Notes: generated by a model not told the origin, from the letters alone. DNA of 64,000 nt from Aquisalimonas sp. 2447 (GCF_012044895.1 NZ_CP050695.1:1952501-2016500), one strand, 5' to 3'; counted from the first letter of the stretch, positions 7,881 to 16,916 are shown. Numbers and translations: made by a program.

Positions 7881-8034
7881 GGCTTCGGCGGGAGCGGGGG
7901 CGGTCTCCGGGGCGACTAGCGGAGCCCCGGAGCGTAAGCCGGCCAGGCCGGAGTGGAGGGAACTTTTCTTCGTCAGGAGAAAAGTTAGGCGGAGCTCCGG
8001 AGCCCCGGAGACCGCCCCCGCTCCCGCCGAAGCC
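7881..8034. repeat. structured palindromic repeat element, copy 1
   Basis: Outer arms 7881-7913 and 8002-8034 are exact reverse complements over 33 bp, around an 88-bp core (7914-8001). The core starts GACTAGCG, includes GTAAGCCGGCCAGGCCGG and an inner 9-bp hairpin (AACTTTTCT / AGAAAAGTT), and ends GGCGGAGCTCCGGA. A second copy on the opposite strand at 28510-28732 shares 83 of 88 core positions. The element lies between the M20 peptidase stop and the SOS promoter of the radical SAM gene. A short ORF across it has no start signal and reads as repeat sequence, so I treat it as non-coding. Confidence 0.85.
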
Positions 8035-8054
8035 GCCCCGGATCGAAGCCCTCG

Positions 8055-9470
8055 CTACCCAGTGTCTCGCGACCCATGCGCCGCTATAATCCGCGCCACG
8101 CATGTGGTGAGCCGGCGCGCGGTGGGTACGTGCAGGAATTCGTCCGGTCCGTGGGCGTTGGACTGGGGGCCGAGCACGCCGGTGATGACGAACTGTGCCT
8201 TCGGAAACGCTTCGCTGAGCAATGCCATGAACGGGATGGTGCCGCCTTCGCCCATGTATATCACCGGTGCACCGAAGGCATCCCGGGAAGCCGCATCCAT
8301 GGTCTCCGCCAGCCAGGGGCTCAGGGGCGGAGCATGCCACCCGGTGGCCGCCTGGTCCGGGGTGAAGGTCACCCGGGCGCCATGGGGCGGGTTTGCCTCC
8401 AGCAGATCCTTCAGCCGGGCCGTTGCCGCCGTGCCCTCCACCGTCGGCGGCAGCCGCAGGGCCAGCTTGAAGGCTGTGGCTGCGCGGAGCACATTGCCGG
8501 CGTCTGCAATGGTCGGCAGCCCGTCGGCACCGGTGATCTCCAGTGCCGGCCGCCAGCTGCGGTTCAGGACCAGCTCCGTGAGGTCCTGTTCCTCGGCCCG
8601 GGTTTCCCCCGTGAAGGGAAATCGGTCCCGCAGGGTGGCGCCCACCACCTCCGCAGCGGCTCTCGCCTGAGCGCGGCGCTCATCGGGAATCTCCGCGTTG
8701 AATGCCGCCGGAGTGATCCGTCCGTCGGTGGAGTCCTCAAGGCGCTCCAGCAGGTGGCGGGCGATGCGAAACGACGACGGCACCACGCCCCCTGCATCGC
8801 CGGAGTGCACCCCCTGGGTCAGCGTCTCCACCTGCAGTGTGCCCGCCGCCATGCCGCGCAGTGAGGTGGTGCACCACATCTGTTCGTAGTTGCCGCAGCC
8901 GGAATCGAGACACAGCACCAGGTCGGGCTGGCCGATGCGCTGGCGGAGATGATCGATGTAGTGGGGCAGATCGTAGCTGCCGCTCTCCTCGCAGGTCTCG
9001 ATCAGCAACAGGCAGCGGCCGTGGGGCAGACCCTGCTCGTGCACCGCCGTGACCGCGGCCAGCGAGGCGTATACGGCGTAGCCGTCATCGGCACTGCCGC
9101 GCCCGTAAAGCCGCTCGTCCCTCAGTACCGGTTGCCACGGGCCGAGGCCGTCACTCCAGCCGCTGACCTCCGGCTGCTTGTCCAGGTGACCGTAGAGCAG
9201 AATGGTGCCGTCGCGGTTGCCGGGAACGTCCACCAGCAGCAGTGGCGTGCGCCCGTCCAGGCGGATTACCTCAATACTGGCGTCCGCCGGTGCGGTTGCG
9301 CGGCACCAGCGTTCGGCATGGGCGATGGCGTCTTCCAGGTAACCGTTGGCGGCCCAGTCCGGATCGAAGGCCGGCGATTTCGCCGGTATGCGTATAAAAC
9401 CCTCCATCTCCGTGAGGATTTCTTTCTCCCAGCGGTGATCGACTGCGGCCTGAAGCGCTTTGGTAGTCAA
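8055..9470 (-). CDS. M20-family metallopeptidase (dipeptidase-like)
   Basis: A 471-residue zinc peptidase of the ArgE/DapE/CPG2 family. Metal ligands are in place: His95 (YGHLDKQP), bridging Asp128 (GSADDG), Glu161-Glu162 catalytic pair (TCEESG), Asp189 (CLDSGCGN) and a C-terminal His in NAHGPDEFLHVP. The lid/dimerisation domain lies between about residues 205 and 330. The substrate is probably a di- or tripeptide. The start is taken as TTG at 9470, with GGGAGG seven bases upstream; the reading frame stays open about 130 codons farther but that extension reads antisense to the intergenic DNA and the monooxygenase start. Confidence 0.85.
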   Translation of the reverse strand: MTTKALQAAVDHRWEKEILTEMEGFIRIPAKSPAFDPDWAANGYLEDAIAHAERWCRATAPADASIEVIRLDGRTPLLLVDVPGNRDGTILLYGHLDKQPEVSGWSDGLGPWQPVLRDERLYGRGSADDGYAVYASLAAVTAVHEQGLPHGRCLLLIETCEESGSYDLPHYIDHLRQRIGQPDLVLCLDSGCGNYEQMWCTTSLRGMAAGTLQVETLTQGVHSGDAGGVVPSSFRIARHLLERLEDSTDGRITPAAFNAEIPDERRAQARAAAEVVGATLRDRFPFTGETRAEEQDLTELVLNRSWRPALEITGADGLPTIADAGNVLRAATAFKLALRLPPTVEGTAATARLKDLLEANPPHGARVTFTPDQAATGWHAPPLSPWLAETMDAASRDAFGAPVIYMGEGGTIPFMALLSEAFPKAQFVITGVLGPQSNAHGPDEFLHVPTARRLTTCVARIIAAHGSRDTG

Positions 9471-9572
9471 GATGATGCCTCCCGGTGGACAGACGCTGTC
9501 GCCAAAACCGCGATTGTAAACGAGGCCATGGCCGGGACACACTGCTATCCCGTCGGAATCAAGGTGATCGCC

Positions 9573-9875
9573 ATGTACCAGGTAACCAATCGCGTGTTTG
9601 TTGCCCCGGGATGGGAGGACGCGTTCGAGGAGCGCTTTCGGCAACGAGCCGGGCGTATCCACCACAACCCGGGATTCGTGCGCATGGAGGTGTTGCGGCC
9701 GGAGGCAGACGGGCTTCCCTACTTGGTGCAGAGCGTCTGGCAGAGCAAGGAGGCCTTCGATGCCTGGGTTGGCAGCGAGGATTTCCGCGCAGCCCATGCG
9801 GACCCGCTGCCCCAGGAGGCGTTCAGCCGCGGTAGTGAGATGGAGCGCCACGCGGTGGTGGTGGCGGCGCCGTGA
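9573..9875 (+). CDS. antibiotic biosynthesis monooxygenase-domain protein
   Basis: A 100-residue ferredoxin-like (dimeric alpha+beta barrel) protein of the ABM/IsdG superfamily: MYQVTNRVFVAPGWEDAFEE, then NPGFVRMEVLRP and VWQSKEAFDAWVGSEDF, then a His-rich pre-C-terminal strand. Members include haem-degrading and quinol monooxygenases; the IsdG Asn-Trp-His triad is not clearly present, so the activity is undecided. AAGGTGA is spaced five bases from the ATG. It is divergent from the M20 gene (about 100 bp gap) and convergent with the aminopropyltransferase-like gene. Confidence 0.78.
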   Translation: MYQVTNRVFVAPGWEDAFEERFRQRAGRIHHNPGFVRMEVLRPEADGLPYLVQSVWQSKEAFDAWVGSEDFRAAHADPLPQEAFSRGSEMERHAVVVAAP

Positions 9876-9890
9876 GCGGGGCGTCGCAGA

Positions 9891-10592
9891 TCAGTCGCGG
9901 CGGGGGTAGCGCGCCCCGGCGAAGATCCAGCGCTCGTGATAGGAAGGCACCACCACCGGGCGCTGGGATACCGCAGTAAAGTGCCGGGTCAGGGCCTGGT
10001 GGATTTCCTCCCGCAATTGCGGCTGATGCTCGCTGCAGCACTGCATGGTCAGCATACCTTCCGGCTGGAGGCTGGTGGCGGCCCGGCTGACGATCTCCTC
10101 GATGAATTCCAGCCGGCTCTGATTCTCCCGCACGGGTTCCATGGTGAGGTCATAGACAATGGCGTCGTAACCGGCGGCGGCGTCCAGCCAGGCGAAAGCG
10201 TCGCCGATGACCACCCGCGCATTCGGGGCGTCGAAGGCGTCCTCGCACAGCCCCGGGAGATACATCCTTGCCAGTTCCACGACCTTGGCATCGATGTCCA
10301 CCAGGGTGGCCTGCGTGGCGCCGGCATGGACGGCCGCCTTGAGCACGCCGCCGTCACCGCCACCGAGGATCAGAACCCGGCCCATGAGCCCGGCCTGGAT
10401 TATGGGGTCGGTGACGGCGCGGTGGTAAGCGGCGTCGGATTCCGCGATCTGCATGTCCCCGTCCAGGTACAGAACATACCCGTAGTCCGGATCGCGGGTG
10501 ATGACAATGTGCTGGTAGTCCGAATGGAGATCCTCGACGATCTCCTGGCCGCGGGTGATGTACTCGGGGGTGCCGGGTGCGTCGCTGGACAC
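9891..10592 (-). CDS. spermidine-synthase-like aminopropyltransferase fold protein
   Basis: A 233-residue protein with the SpeE fold. The SAM/dcSAM-binding loop ILGGGDGGVLK is followed by VDIDAKVVELARMYLP, as in spermidine synthases, and YLDGDMQIAESDAAYH matches the substrate gate region. Odd points: E. coli SpeE has DEFxYHE here and the catalytic SDCTDPIGP, while this protein has SDAAYHR and YDLTMEPVRE, so several polyamine-binding residues differ and the substrate may not be putrescine. It is about 50 residues shorter than SpeE. The start is GTG at 10592 with AGGAGG seven bases upstream. It follows cydC by 49 bp on the same strand. Confidence 0.7.
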   Translation of the reverse strand: MSSDAPGTPEYITRGQEIVEDLHSDYQHIVITRDPDYGYVLYLDGDMQIAESDAAYHRAVTDPIIQAGLMGRVLILGGGDGGVLKAAVHAGATQATLVDIDAKVVELARMYLPGLCEDAFDAPNARVVIGDAFAWLDAAAGYDAIVYDLTMEPVRENQSRLEFIEEIVSRAATSLQPEGMLTMQCCSEHQPQLREEIHQALTRHFTAVSQRPVVVPSYHERWIFAGARYPRRD

Positions 10593-10641
10593 CGCTGTTC
10601 CTCCTGCTCGCGCTCCGTGAACTCGGAGATCAGAGAGTATA

Positions 10642-12315
10642 TCAAACCGCCGGGTGGAGGCGCCCCCGGGACAGGCTGTAGCGGGTAAACCCGGCGGGAA
10701 GCAGATCCGGGTCATGGGTCACCATCAGGACGGCCCGGTCACCGGCCGCTTTGCCGAGGCGTGCCAGAAGGTCACGGGCCGTGTCGTCGTCCAGGCCGCG
10801 GGTGGGTTCGTCCAGCAACAGGACCGGGGCCGGCTGCAGCAGCGTTCGCGCCAGGCAAAGGCGGCGGGCCTCGCCACCGGAGAGCGCCCGGCCCGCCGCG
10901 CCCACCGGGGTCGCCAATCCCTGGGGGAGGTTCGCAACCGTCGAATCCAGAGCGGCGGCGTACAACGCCGCCTGCAGCTCGTCATCAGTCGCCTGGGGGG
11001 CGGCCAGGCGCAGGTTATCGGCCACGGTGGCGGCGAACACCATGGTGCGCTGCGGCAGCCAGGCCGCCCGCAGGCCCGCGTCCTCCGGGCTGAGGCTTGC
11101 CACAGGTGTCCCACCGAGCAGGATCCTGCCGTCATTCGGCACCCGCGCGCCGATGGCGAGACTGATCAGCGTGCTCTTGCCGGCACCGCTGGGGCCGGAC
11201 ACGGCGATGCGGTCCCCCGGCGCAACGTATAAATCCACGCCGACGAACAATGGTGCTTCTCCCGTGGTCGTGGTGAAGGCAACATTCTCGAGGACCAGCG
11301 TGCCGTCCCCGGGCAGCGTCGTTGCATCCGCATGGACAGGCTGCTTCGGCGTCAACTTGAGGATGCGGCGCGCAGCACCCAGGGTGCGGGGGAGCGCCTG
11401 GGCTGCCAGCGGCAGCGGCACCAGCAGCTCCATGAGGGCAAGAGTGCCCAGCAGGACCAGCGCAAAACCTGGCCCTGACAGTGCCTCAGCGCGGACCAGA
11501 GGCACCATGAGCACGGCCGCAACCCATACGGCCAGTAGTGTCGCCAGCGTTCCCGCTGCCTGGGTCAGGCCGGCCATGCGCGCCAGCCCCCGCTGGTTGC
11601 CCTCGTAGGTTGCGGCGAGGGTGCGAAATTGCCGGGAAGCCAGGGCGTCGGCTCCGTAGATGCGCAGCTCGGCCAGGCTTTCCAGGGACGTGACCGCCTG
11701 CTCCCGCAGGCGGCTCCCCTGTTGAACCACCGCCCGGCCCGGGCCTCGGGCCATGTGACCGCTGATCCAGGCCGCAATCAGGGCGGCGGCAAGAATGCAG
11801 ACGATCACGGCCAGTGCGGCGATCGGGGCGAACAGCGCCAGCACGGTCCCGGCCACGGTGAGCCCAAGCAGGGCGGTGGCCACCGGGGCCAGAATGCGCA
11901 GGTAGAACTGGTCCAGAGCGTCCACATCCGCAGTGAGCCGACTGAGGGTGTCGCCGCTGCGCAAGGCCGACAGGCGCGGGAGGCTCAGGCCCATGAGTCC
12001 GCGGAACACCCGCACGCGCAGATCTGCGAGAAGTCGCAATACCGCCTCGTGGGTCACCAGGCGTTCGCCGTACCGGGTCACGGCACGCCCCACGGCGAAA
12101 AAGCGGATCCCGGCACCCGGGCGATAGATGTCGAGAGCTGTACCAGCCAGCCCTGCCAGGCCGGTGGCGGTGATGAACCAGCCGGAGAGGGCCAGCAGGC
12201 CAAAACTGGCCAGCACCGCGGCAAGCATCAGCAACCCGCCGGCCAGCAGCCAGGGCCAGCGAGGCCAGTGCAGGCGTAGCAGGGCCCGGAGTTCAGTCAT
12301 CGGGAGCTCCGACAA
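10642..12315 (-). CDS. cydC: thiol reductant ABC exporter subunit CydC
   Basis: A 557-residue half-transporter with an N-terminal six-helix membrane domain and a C-terminal ABC domain: Walker A GPSGAGKS at 374-381, signature LSGGEARR from 478, Walker B VLLLDEP at 498-504. CydDC exports cysteine and glutathione to the periplasm and is required for haem insertion into cytochrome bd. The start overlaps the end of cydD by 23 bp, consistent with paired translation. It is the last gene of the sqr-cydABDC block. Confidence 0.92.
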   Translation of the reverse strand: MSELPMTELRALLRLHWPRWPWLLAGGLLMLAAVLASFGLLALSGWFITATGLAGLAGTALDIYRPGAGIRFFAVGRAVTRYGERLVTHEAVLRLLADLRVRVFRGLMGLSLPRLSALRSGDTLSRLTADVDALDQFYLRILAPVATALLGLTVAGTVLALFAPIAALAVIVCILAAALIAAWISGHMARGPGRAVVQQGSRLREQAVTSLESLAELRIYGADALASRQFRTLAATYEGNQRGLARMAGLTQAAGTLATLLAVWVAAVLMVPLVRAEALSGPGFALVLLGTLALMELLVPLPLAAQALPRTLGAARRILKLTPKQPVHADATTLPGDGTLVLENVAFTTTTGEAPLFVGVDLYVAPGDRIAVSGPSGAGKSTLISLAIGARVPNDGRILLGGTPVASLSPEDAGLRAAWLPQRTMVFAATVADNLRLAAPQATDDELQAALYAAALDSTVANLPQGLATPVGAAGRALSGGEARRLCLARTLLQPAPVLLLDEPTRGLDDDTARDLLARLGKAAGDRAVLMVTHDPDLLPAGFTRYSLSRGRLHPAV

Positions 12316-14029
12316 GGCGGCCGTGGCGGAGCCGGATGGTCCGTTGTACCCAGGGGAACAGATCGCCTGCGTGGCTGGCGATGATGACAGTGGCGCCGCG
12401 CTGGTGCTCGGCCTGCAGAGCCTGGCTCACCTGTTCGGCGGTTTCCGGATCCAGGCTGGCGGTGGGTTCATCCACCAGCATCAGCGGGGCGCCGCGCAGC
12501 AAGGCCCGGGCAAGGGCGAGGCGCTGGCCTTCGCCCCCGGACAAGCCTTGACCCCGCTCGCCCAACCGCGTCTCCAGTTGTTCCGGGCGTTGTTGTACGA
12601 AGGCAGTCGCACCTGCGCGATCCAGGGCCGAAGCGGCGGCGTCCGGGGGCATGCTCCCGTTCGGTGCCAGGTTGTCGATGATGCGGCCGGGAAACAGGTA
12701 CGGCGTCTGTGCAAGCCACGCCAGGCGTTGTTGCCATGCGTCCAGGTCCAACTCGCTTAAAGGATCGCCGTTGATGCGTAAGACCCCGGCATCAACGTCC
12801 CGGAACCCGGCCAGGACCTCCAGCAAGGATGTCTTGCCGCTGCCCGAGGGGCCCGTCAGCAGGATCGCTTCGCCCGGAGCGATATCCAGATCGATGCCGG
12901 CGAGAATCGGTTGCTCGCCATCCCCCCGCAGCGAGACCCTTTCAAGAACGAGGTGGGGAGGTTGCGGTGGCGGCACTTTGGTTCCGCCTGCGGGCATGGG
13001 GGAGGGCGTCTGGTCCAGGGGGCGCAGTTCCGCTGCCGCGCCCAGGGCGGCGGCCCGATCGTGGTAGTGCTGGGCAAGTTGGCGCAGGGGCTGGAAGAAT
13101 TCCGGCGCCAGCAGCAGCACGAACAGGCCCGTGAAAAGGGTCAGCTCCGGCGCCGGGCCGAAGGTCACGAAGCCGAGCAGGCCCATGCCGATGTACACCG
13201 CCACCATCGCAATGGCCACGGAGCTGAAGAACTCCAGCACCGCCGAGGACAGAAATGCCACCCGCAGCACCGCCATGGTGCGGCGGCGATAATCCTCGCC
13301 CACGGCGGCCAGGGTGGTTGCTTCGTTCTCGGCCCGCCCCAGGTGGCGCAACAGGTCCAGCCCCTGGAGTCGGTCCAGGAAATACCCGCCCAGGCGCGCC
13401 AGTGCCTCGTGCTGGCTGCGGCTTACGGCTTCAGCGCCCATGCCGACAATGGCCATGAAGGCGGGAATCAGCGGCGCCGCAAACAACAGCAGCAGGGCAG
13501 CCAGCCAGTCCAGCATTAACACGGTGATCAGAATGGCCACCGGCACGATTACCGTGAGCACCATCTGCGGACGGTAGCGCGCGGCGAATGGCCCCAGGGC
13601 GGCGACCTGTTCCAGCAATGCAGTGGCCAATGCGCCGGTGGCGCGCCCCCCGAGCCCGGCGGGCCCGAGGCCGAGCAGGCGATCGTAGATCCGCTCACGG
13701 GCGTGGCGATGCACTCGATAGGCCGTTTCTGCAGCGCTCCATTCCTGCACTGCCACGGCCCCGGAGCGGAACAGGACCACCAGGAATAGCAACCCCAGCA
13801 GGCCGCCCACTTCTGCAAGCCCCGAACCTTCCACGGTGACGGCGTGGACCAGCCAGGCCAGCAGGCCGGCCTGGGGGATCACGCCCCAGCCGGCAGCCGT
13901 CCCGGCAACCACGGTCAGCGTGGGGGCGAGACCGGCCGCCCGCGCCCGCTGCGCGAGCCAGGCGCGGTCCGCGCGTGCCTGATCGCTACCTGCTGCTTGC
14001 GCTTCGTCAACGGCACGGGACTCGGTCAT
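12293..14029 (-). CDS. cydD: thiol reductant ABC exporter subunit CydD
   Basis: A 578-residue partner of CydC with the same layout. Membrane segments cover about residues 35-300, and the ABC domain has Walker A GPSGSGKTS, signature LSGGEGQR and Walker B LMLVDEPTASLDPE. The N-terminal ~30 residues are polar and Ala-rich. It starts six bases after the cydB stop with GAGG just upstream. Its place directly behind cydAB is the classical arrangement, since bd oxidase assembly depends on the exporter. Confidence 0.92.
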   Translation of the reverse strand: MTESRAVDEAQAAGSDQARADRAWLAQRARAAGLAPTLTVVAGTAAGWGVIPQAGLLAWLVHAVTVEGSGLAEVGGLLGLLFLVVLFRSGAVAVQEWSAAETAYRVHRHARERIYDRLLGLGPAGLGGRATGALATALLEQVAALGPFAARYRPQMVLTVIVPVAILITVLMLDWLAALLLLFAAPLIPAFMAIVGMGAEAVSRSQHEALARLGGYFLDRLQGLDLLRHLGRAENEATTLAAVGEDYRRRTMAVLRVAFLSSAVLEFFSSVAIAMVAVYIGMGLLGFVTFGPAPELTLFTGLFVLLLAPEFFQPLRQLAQHYHDRAAALGAAAELRPLDQTPSPMPAGGTKVPPPQPPHLVLERVSLRGDGEQPILAGIDLDIAPGEAILLTGPSGSGKTSLLEVLAGFRDVDAGVLRINGDPLSELDLDAWQQRLAWLAQTPYLFPGRIIDNLAPNGSMPPDAAASALDRAGATAFVQQRPEQLETRLGERGQGLSGGEGQRLALARALLRGAPLMLVDEPTASLDPETAEQVSQALQAEHQRGATVIIASHAGDLFPWVQRTIRLRHGRLVGAPDD

Positions 14030-14035
14030 TCAGCC

Positions 14036-15040
14036 TCAGTGATAACCCGCGGATTCCTGCGTGACTTTGCCTCGGAACACCCAGTACGTCCAGGCGGTAT
14101 ACCCCAGCACGACGGGGGTCAGGAAGAGCACGCCGATCAGCAGGAACAGCTGGCTCGCCGGAGCGGAGGCGGCATCCCAGAACGTGTGGTCCGGTGGCAC
14201 GGCCAGTGGCCACATGCTGATTAACAGACCGACGTAGAAGGTGATGAACAGCACCAGCGTGGCCACGAACGGGGTCCCTTCCCGTTGCCGGTGAATGGCC
14301 TGCCAGAGCCAGCCGGCGGCCAGGAGCGTCACCAGGGGGAACACCCACAGCCATTCCATGTTGCCGAGCCAGCGTTCCAGTACCCGGGCTTCGGCCAGGG
14401 GCGTCCAGAGGCTGATGATCACGAAGAACGCGAGAACGGCAAGGAGTACGCGTGACGCCACGGCATACGCCCAGGCCTGCAGCGAGCCGGTGGTCTTGAG
14501 GATCAGCCAGGTAGCGCCGAGCAGCGTGTAGCCCGCAACCAGGGCCAGCCCGGTCATGATGGTGAACGGGGTGAGCCAGTCCAGCGGGCCGCCCACATAG
14601 GTGAACCCGTCGGTCTCAAAGCCCTGGATGTAGGCGCCGACCACGGCCCCCTGGGCGAAGGTGGCAACCAGCGACCCCCCAAAGAAGGACCAGTCCCACA
14701 GGTAGCGTGAGCGGTTCGCCTTGAAGCGAAACTCGAAGGCGACACCGCGGAAGATCAGCCCGGCAAGGAGGAGGAATACGCCAATATACAGTGCGGGCAG
14801 GAACACCGTGTAGACCAGTGGGAAAGCCGCCAGCAGCCCGGCGCCGCCGAGAATCAGCCAGGTCTCGTTGCCGTCCCAGACGGGAGCGACGGTGTTCATC
14901 ATGATGTCCCGTTCAGTGTCACCCGGCGCGAACGGGAACAGGATGCCCACGCCCAGATCGAAACCGTCCATGAGCACGTACATGAACACACCGAAACCGA
15001 TGATGCCGATCCAGATCAGGGTGAGGTCAATGAGTTCCAT
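14036..15040 (-). CDS. cydB: cytochrome bd quinol oxidase subunit II (copy 1)
   Basis: A 334-residue, eight- or nine-helix membrane protein. It opens with LTLIWIGIIGFGVFMYVLMDGFDLGVG, then APVWDGNETWLILGGAGLLAAFP and RGVAFEFRFK, all standard CydB motifs, and ends YWVFRGKVTQESAGYH. It partners CydA in the quinol:O2 oxidoreductase of the inner membrane. It sits five bases downstream of cydA and six upstream of cydD. A second copy lies at 19244-20254. Confidence 0.94.
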   Translation of the reverse strand: MELIDLTLIWIGIIGFGVFMYVLMDGFDLGVGILFPFAPGDTERDIMMNTVAPVWDGNETWLILGGAGLLAAFPLVYTVFLPALYIGVFLLLAGLIFRGVAFEFRFKANRSRYLWDWSFFGGSLVATFAQGAVVGAYIQGFETDGFTYVGGPLDWLTPFTIMTGLALVAGYTLLGATWLILKTTGSLQAWAYAVASRVLLAVLAFFVIISLWTPLAEARVLERWLGNMEWLWVFPLVTLLAAGWLWQAIHRQREGTPFVATLVLFITFYVGLLISMWPLAVPPDHTFWDAASAPASQLFLLIGVLFLTPVVLGYTAWTYWVFRGKVTQESAGYH

Positions 15041-15045
15041 CCGGT

Positions 15046-16461
15046 TTACCCCCTGCTGTCCGCGGTGTGCGTGGTATCACCCTCGAAGCCCGTTTCCACG
15101 GCCGAGAATGGACGTTTGGCGTGGCCACCCTCGGTCTCTGCTGCGTCGATGGCCTCGGGGCCGGACTGAAAGATCCGCACCAGATAATACAGGCCGGCGG
15201 TGAAGATGACGGCGTAGACCAGGATGAAGCCGATCAGGCTGAACAGGGCCATGCCGCCGGTGAGTGATGGCGTGACCCCCTCCGAGGTGCGCATGATCCC
15301 GTACACGACCCAGGGCTGCCTGCCGATGTCAGTGACGAACCAGCCGGCCAGTACCGCGATGAACGGTGTGGGGATCATCCAGGTGAAGGCACGCAACAGA
15401 CGCGGGGAATGGAACAGCCGCCCGCGCAGGCGCTGCACCAGGCCCGTCAGTGCGATGACGATCATCAGCAGGCCGATGGCCACCATGACGCGGAAGCTCC
15501 AGAACACCCAGCCCACCGGTGGCCGGTCCTCTGCCGCCCACTCCTTGAGCCCGGGAACCTCGCCGTCCAGTTGATGCGTCAGGATCAGGCTGGCGCCATA
15601 AGGGATGCCGATCTCGAAGTGGTTGCGCTCGGCGCTGGCATCCGGAATCGCGAACAGGATCAGCGGGGCACCCTCCTTGGTCTCCCAGGCCCCCTCCATG
15701 GCGGCCACCTTGGCGGGTTGATGCTCGAACGAGTTCAGCCCGTGCCAGTCCCCGACCACCAGCTGCGCCGGTGCGATGAGCGCCAGGAGGACCACAGTCA
15801 TGCCCAGCGCTTTGCGGTTGAGGCCGGTCTCTCGCCCCTGGCGCAGGTACCAGGCACTGATGCCCGCGACCACGAAGCCGGCGGTAAGGAAGGACGCAAG
15901 TGCCATATGGACGAAGCGGGGCCAGAGGGACGGATTGAAAATCGCCTCGGCCCAGGAGGTCACGTGCAGCAGGCCGTCCTGCACTTCCACGCCCGCCGGT
16001 GTCTGCATCCAGCTGTTAGCGGAGAGAATCCAGAACGAGGAGATGAAGGTGCCCAGCGCGACCATGCAGGCGGCGAACAGGTGGACACCCCGGGGCACCC
16101 GGTCGCGACCGAACAGCAGCACACCCAGGAACGTCGCTTCCAGGAAGAAGGCCGTCACCACCTCGTAGCTCAGTATCGGCCCGAGGAAGTTTGCCGACGC
16201 GTACGAGAAGGCGCTCCAGTTGGAGCCGAACTGGAATGCCATGACGATGCCGGAGACGACGCCCATGCCGAACACGACCGCAAAGACTTTGGTCCAGAAA
16301 CGCGATAGCCGCGCATAGACCGGGTCGTTCGTGCGGTAGTAGAGCCCTTCCAGAGTGGCGATGAAGGCCGCAAGCCCGATGGTAAACACCGGGAAGATGG
16401 CATGAAACGAGACGACGAAGGCGAACTGTATGCGTGACAGGAGAAGCGGATCGAGTTCCAT
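15046..16461 (-). CDS. cydA: cytochrome bd quinol oxidase subunit I (copy 1), short Q-loop type
   Basis: A 471-residue subunit that carries haems b558, b595 and d. The first haem-ligand histidine is at residue 20 (VVSFHAIFP), the second in RFVHMALASF, and the methionine ligand in VYGIMRTSEG. E. coli CydA has 522 residues; the shorter length and the motif FWILSANSWMQTPAG suggest the short-Q-loop (CioA-like) class, which includes cyanide-insensitive oxidases. Transcribed with sqr, a small membrane gene, cydB and cydDC. Confidence 0.93.
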   Translation of the reverse strand: MELDPLLLSRIQFAFVVSFHAIFPVFTIGLAAFIATLEGLYYRTNDPVYARLSRFWTKVFAVVFGMGVVSGIVMAFQFGSNWSAFSYASANFLGPILSYEVVTAFFLEATFLGVLLFGRDRVPRGVHLFAACMVALGTFISSFWILSANSWMQTPAGVEVQDGLLHVTSWAEAIFNPSLWPRFVHMALASFLTAGFVVAGISAWYLRQGRETGLNRKALGMTVVLLALIAPAQLVVGDWHGLNSFEHQPAKVAAMEGAWETKEGAPLILFAIPDASAERNHFEIGIPYGASLILTHQLDGEVPGLKEWAAEDRPPVGWVFWSFRVMVAIGLLMIVIALTGLVQRLRGRLFHSPRLLRAFTWMIPTPFIAVLAGWFVTDIGRQPWVVYGIMRTSEGVTPSLTGGMALFSLIGFILVYAVIFTAGLYYLVRIFQSGPEAIDAAETEGGHAKRPFSAVETGFEGDTTHTADSRG

Positions 16462-16540
16462 GGATACTCACTCGACTGGGTGGATTTGACGCCGGGCAGT
16501 AGTGTCCCGGCGCCGCGTCGCGCTGCGGCGCGCCCCGGGG

Positions 16541-16891
16541 TCAGCCGGGTGCGCGCCGGAAAGCCAGCTGCACGAAGGGGTAGATCACCACGCCGAAGCC
16601 GATGCCGGCACCCAGGCTCGCGCCGAAGAGCGCGGCGTAGTCGATGATGCTGGTCACTTGTGCGTGGCTCGCGCCGGAGAAACCGGGTGTCAGCGCGAAC
16701 GCCAGCAGTGCGACCATGACGCCGACAGCGCCTGCCAGTCGCACGGCTGGGCCCGTGTTGAATTGGCGACGGCGCAGAAGCACGTAGATGGCGACGCCAA
16801 CAAAGGCAACAAGCAGTACTCCCAACGGAACCAGTGCGGCTCGGAAGAGCTCCAGGAACACGGCCAGGATGCCTATGAATGAAAATGCCAT
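16541..16891 (-). CDS. small four-helix membrane protein in the cyd operon
   Basis: A 116-residue protein with about four hydrophobic segments: IGILAVFLELFRAALVPLGV, LLVAFVGVAIYVLL, LAGAVGVMVALLAFAL and FGASLGAGIGFGVVIYPFV. I do not recognise a function; it may belong to a DUF of short membrane proteins found near oxidases. GGGAGGA lies well placed before the ATG. It lies between sqr and cydA1 with gaps of 25 and 79 bp, so it is probably co-transcribed and may assist the oxidase or the quinone reductase. It is too long and not of the right sequence to be CydX. Confidence 0.72.
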   Translation of the reverse strand: MAFSFIGILAVFLELFRAALVPLGVLLVAFVGVAIYVLLRRRQFNTGPAVRLAGAVGVMVALLAFALTPGFSGASHAQVTSIIDYAALFGASLGAGIGFGVVIYPFVQLAFRRAPG

Positions 16892-16916
16892 GGTCAGTCC
16901 TCCCTTCCGTTCGTCG

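Noticed and set aside
7881-8034. Repeat copy 1 as a simple rho-independent terminator
   Set aside because: The same core lies in a divergent gap at 28510-28732, where no gene ends, and there is no T-tract after the outer stem.
7871-8089. Short ORF in repeat copy 1, sharing a peptide with an ORF in copy 2 (28467-28706)
   Set aside because: The shared peptide follows from the repeat DNA being the same. There is no ribosome binding site and the outer arms encode unrelated residues, so a conserved protein is not supported.
16541-16891. CydX-type third oxidase subunit
   Set aside because: CydX is about 30-40 residues with one helix; this protein has 116 residues and about four helices.
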